Source: Dyadobacter sp. CY261
GTDB lineage: Bacteria > Bacteroidota > Bacteroidia > Cytophagales > Spirosomataceae
Direction of reading: 5' to 3'
NCBI RefSeq assembly: GCF_021440085.1
Contig: NZ_JAKCPW010000002.1
Coordinates: 124,001 to 188,000, forward strand
Length of the DNA: 64,000 bases
Shown: positions 62,631 to 64,000 of the stretch, piece after piece
How positions within the stretch are numbered: the stretch's first letter is position 1
Layout: each line of letters starts with the position of its first letter
The notes under the pieces: generated by a model
What the model saw: the letters and a program-made list of their open reading frames with translations, nothing else
What the model was told of the DNA's origin: nothing
Databases searched by the model: none
Position numbers and translations under genes: made by a program

Positions 62631-64000
62631 ATGAGAAAGACTCTACTGTTTCTATTCTTGGGGTGCTTATTGATTCCTGGCTGGCAGGCTTTTGCTCAGG
62701 ATAAACAAGTATCGGGAACTGTCACGGCCGACGATGGCAGCACGCTTCCCGGCGTAAACGTCACCCTGAAAGGTACAACGCGGGGTATCACTACGGATAC
62801 CGATGGCAAGTACACCATTTCAGTCCCCTCTTCGGGAACCCTTGTGTTCTCCTTCGTGGGCTATTTGAGCCAGAGTATCGTGGTCGGTTCCAAAACGACC
62901 ATCAACGTCACGCTGGTTTCGGATGCCCAGCAACTTGGTGAGGTGGTCGTGACCGCATTGGGTATTTCCCGCGAAAGGAAATCACTCGGGTACAGTACCG
63001 CCACCATTTCCAATACCTCTATTACGGAAGCCAGAAACACCAGCCCGCTTGATGCGCTCAATGCACGCGTGCCAGGTCTTTCTGTAAACACCGCTTCAGG
63101 AGCACCGGGCGCGTCGACGGTACTGAACATCCGCGGTTTCAACTCCGTGACCGGTAACAACCAGCCGCTATTTGTCATCGACGGTGTGCCGATGAACAAC
63201 CGCGGTAACACTTCGTCAAGCAACGCGCAAAACGCTAACGATGACTTCAACCGTTCGATGGACTTTGGTAACCAGATGAACGATATCAACCCCAACGAGA
63301 TCGAAAGCATGACCGTGCTGAAAGGTATTTCGGCATCCGCTTTATACGGTAGCCGTGCCGCCAACGGTGCGATCCTGATCACTACAAAAAGAGGTAAATC
63401 CGGTAAAACCCAGGTTGATATTTCATCTTCGTTCGCGCAATCGAGGGTACTCCGCGTTCCTCACCTGCAAAACAATTATGGCCAGGGTTGGAGCGGTTTG
63501 TTCGACCGTATTGAAAACGGTTCATGGGGCCCCAGGCTCGACGGCAAGAACCGTCTGTGGGGTAACGTGGTCGATAATTCGCAGATGCTGAAACCTTTCT
63601 CGGCACAGGAAGACAACCTGAAAGATTTCTTCGACAAAGGATACGAATGGAATAACAGCATTGCCGTGTCGGGTGGTACCGAAACTGCCAACTACCGCGT
63701 GGCATACTCGAATGCGACTGCTGACGGTGTAGTTCCTACCAATGCCGACTCTTACAAACGTAATACGTTGAGCTTGGCCGGTGGTTTGAAGCTGGACAAA
63801 TTCTGGGTAAACTCGAATATCAACTACGTCCACAAAAACCAGAAAGCGGTTGCGACCGGACAGGGTGATGATGCGGGCGGCGGTAAAGTGGTGTGGCAGG
63901 AGATCATCCAGATTCCGCGCGACCACTCGATCGTTGACTCGAAAGCATTGCTGGACCCCAGCAGCCCATACTATAAATTCATGACGTTGGATAACTATTT
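62631..64000 (+). CDS. SusC/RagA TonB-linked outer-membrane receptor, partial (C-terminus beyond right edge)
   Basis: The frame runs open from ATG at 62631 to the window end, about 456 residues. A signal peptide (LLFLFLGCLLIPGWQAFAQ) is followed by a carboxypeptidase-D-like domain (VSGTVTADDGSTLPGVNVTLKG), then plug motifs (LFVIDGVPMNNRG, ASALYGSRAANGAILITTK). The barrel begins at about residue 260. Its N-terminal domain is almost the same as that of the divergent susC locus 1, so the two are paralogues, while the plug region differs. A SusD partner is expected just beyond the edge. Confidence 0.93.
   Translation, partial: MRKTLLFLFLGCLLIPGWQAFAQDKQVSGTVTADDGSTLPGVNVTLKGTTRGITTDTDGKYTISVPSSGTLVFSFVGYLSQSIVVGSKTTINVTLVSDAQQLGEVVVTALGISRERKSLGYSTATISNTSITEARNTSPLDALNARVPGLSVNTASGAPGASTVLNIRGFNSVTGNNQPLFVIDGVPMNNRGNTSSSNAQNANDDFNRSMDFGNQMNDINPNEIESMTVLKGISASALYGSRAANGAILITTKRGKSGKTQVDISSSFAQSRVLRVPHLQNNYGQGWSGLFDRIENGSWGPRLDGKNRLWGNVVDNSQMLKPFSAQEDNLKDFFDKGYEWNNSIAVSGGTETANYRVAYSNATADGVVPTNADSYKRNTLSLAGGLKLDKFWVNSNINYVHKNQKAVATGQGDDAGGGKVVWQEIIQIPRDHSIVDSKALLDPSSPYYKFMTLDNY

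Overview
The window looks like the chromosome of a member of the Bacteroidota, order Cytophagales, most like Dyadobacter or a relative in the Spirosomaceae; the genus is my inference from gene content. Supporting signs are three TonB-linked SusC receptors, two SusD-type lipoproteins, a DUF1735 lipoprotein, promoters of the Bacteroidota type (TTG, about 20 bases, TAnnTTTG), a lipidated TamA-like protein and the block miaB, sigma-54 activator, lptE, TPR gene, secG, groES, groEL. I found no tRNA, rRNA, CRISPR array, transposase or phage gene. The window reads as ordinary core chromosome with small intergenic repeats.

Layout. 1-3069 (minus): envelope cluster of a DUF4136 lipoprotein, a small beta-barrel and a large membrane-anchored protein cut by the left edge. 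3385-6202 (plus): DinB-like protein, then an OmpR-type regulator and kinase. 6466-8371 (minus): MscS channel and DUF1460 protein. 8508-13343: alpha-glucan locus with a GH13 enzyme divergent from beta-phosphoglucomutase and a GH65 phosphorylase, so disaccharide can be cleaved to glucose plus beta-glucose-1-phosphate and then converted to glucose-6-phosphate. 13483-15759: secreted TPR protein. 15885-17222: lone receiver domain, YtxH protein and a small conserved protein. 17697-23036 (plus): sigma-54 module of rpoN, an NtrC-type activator, a soluble receiver-PAS-kinase and a beta-barrel. 23202-31061 (minus): heavy-metal efflux locus (regulator, kinase, TolC, adaptor, RND pump).

31150-33129: phosphatidate phosphatase-like (App1) gene and a diacylglycerol kinase-like gene, divergent and 45 bp apart. 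33339-35830: secreted alpha/beta hydrolase plus GntP permease. 36005-40022: sucC, a LolD-like ATPase, groEL and groES. 40249-40956: unknown plus-strand gene lying between groES and secG. 41058-48195 (minus): secG, TPR protein, lptE, sigma-54 activator, miaB, tamL. 48186-51031: rRNA methyltransferase, queuosine precursor transporter, aminotransferase. 51187-64000: two tandem SusC/SusD loci and a third, divergent susC cut by the right edge.

The points most worth a second look are the self-contained sigma-54 operon, the receiver-less sigma-54 activator whose gene overlaps lptE, the paired phosphatidate phosphatase and diacylglycerol kinase genes, and several families of short intergenic repeats, two of which form long hairpins exactly at convergent gene ends.
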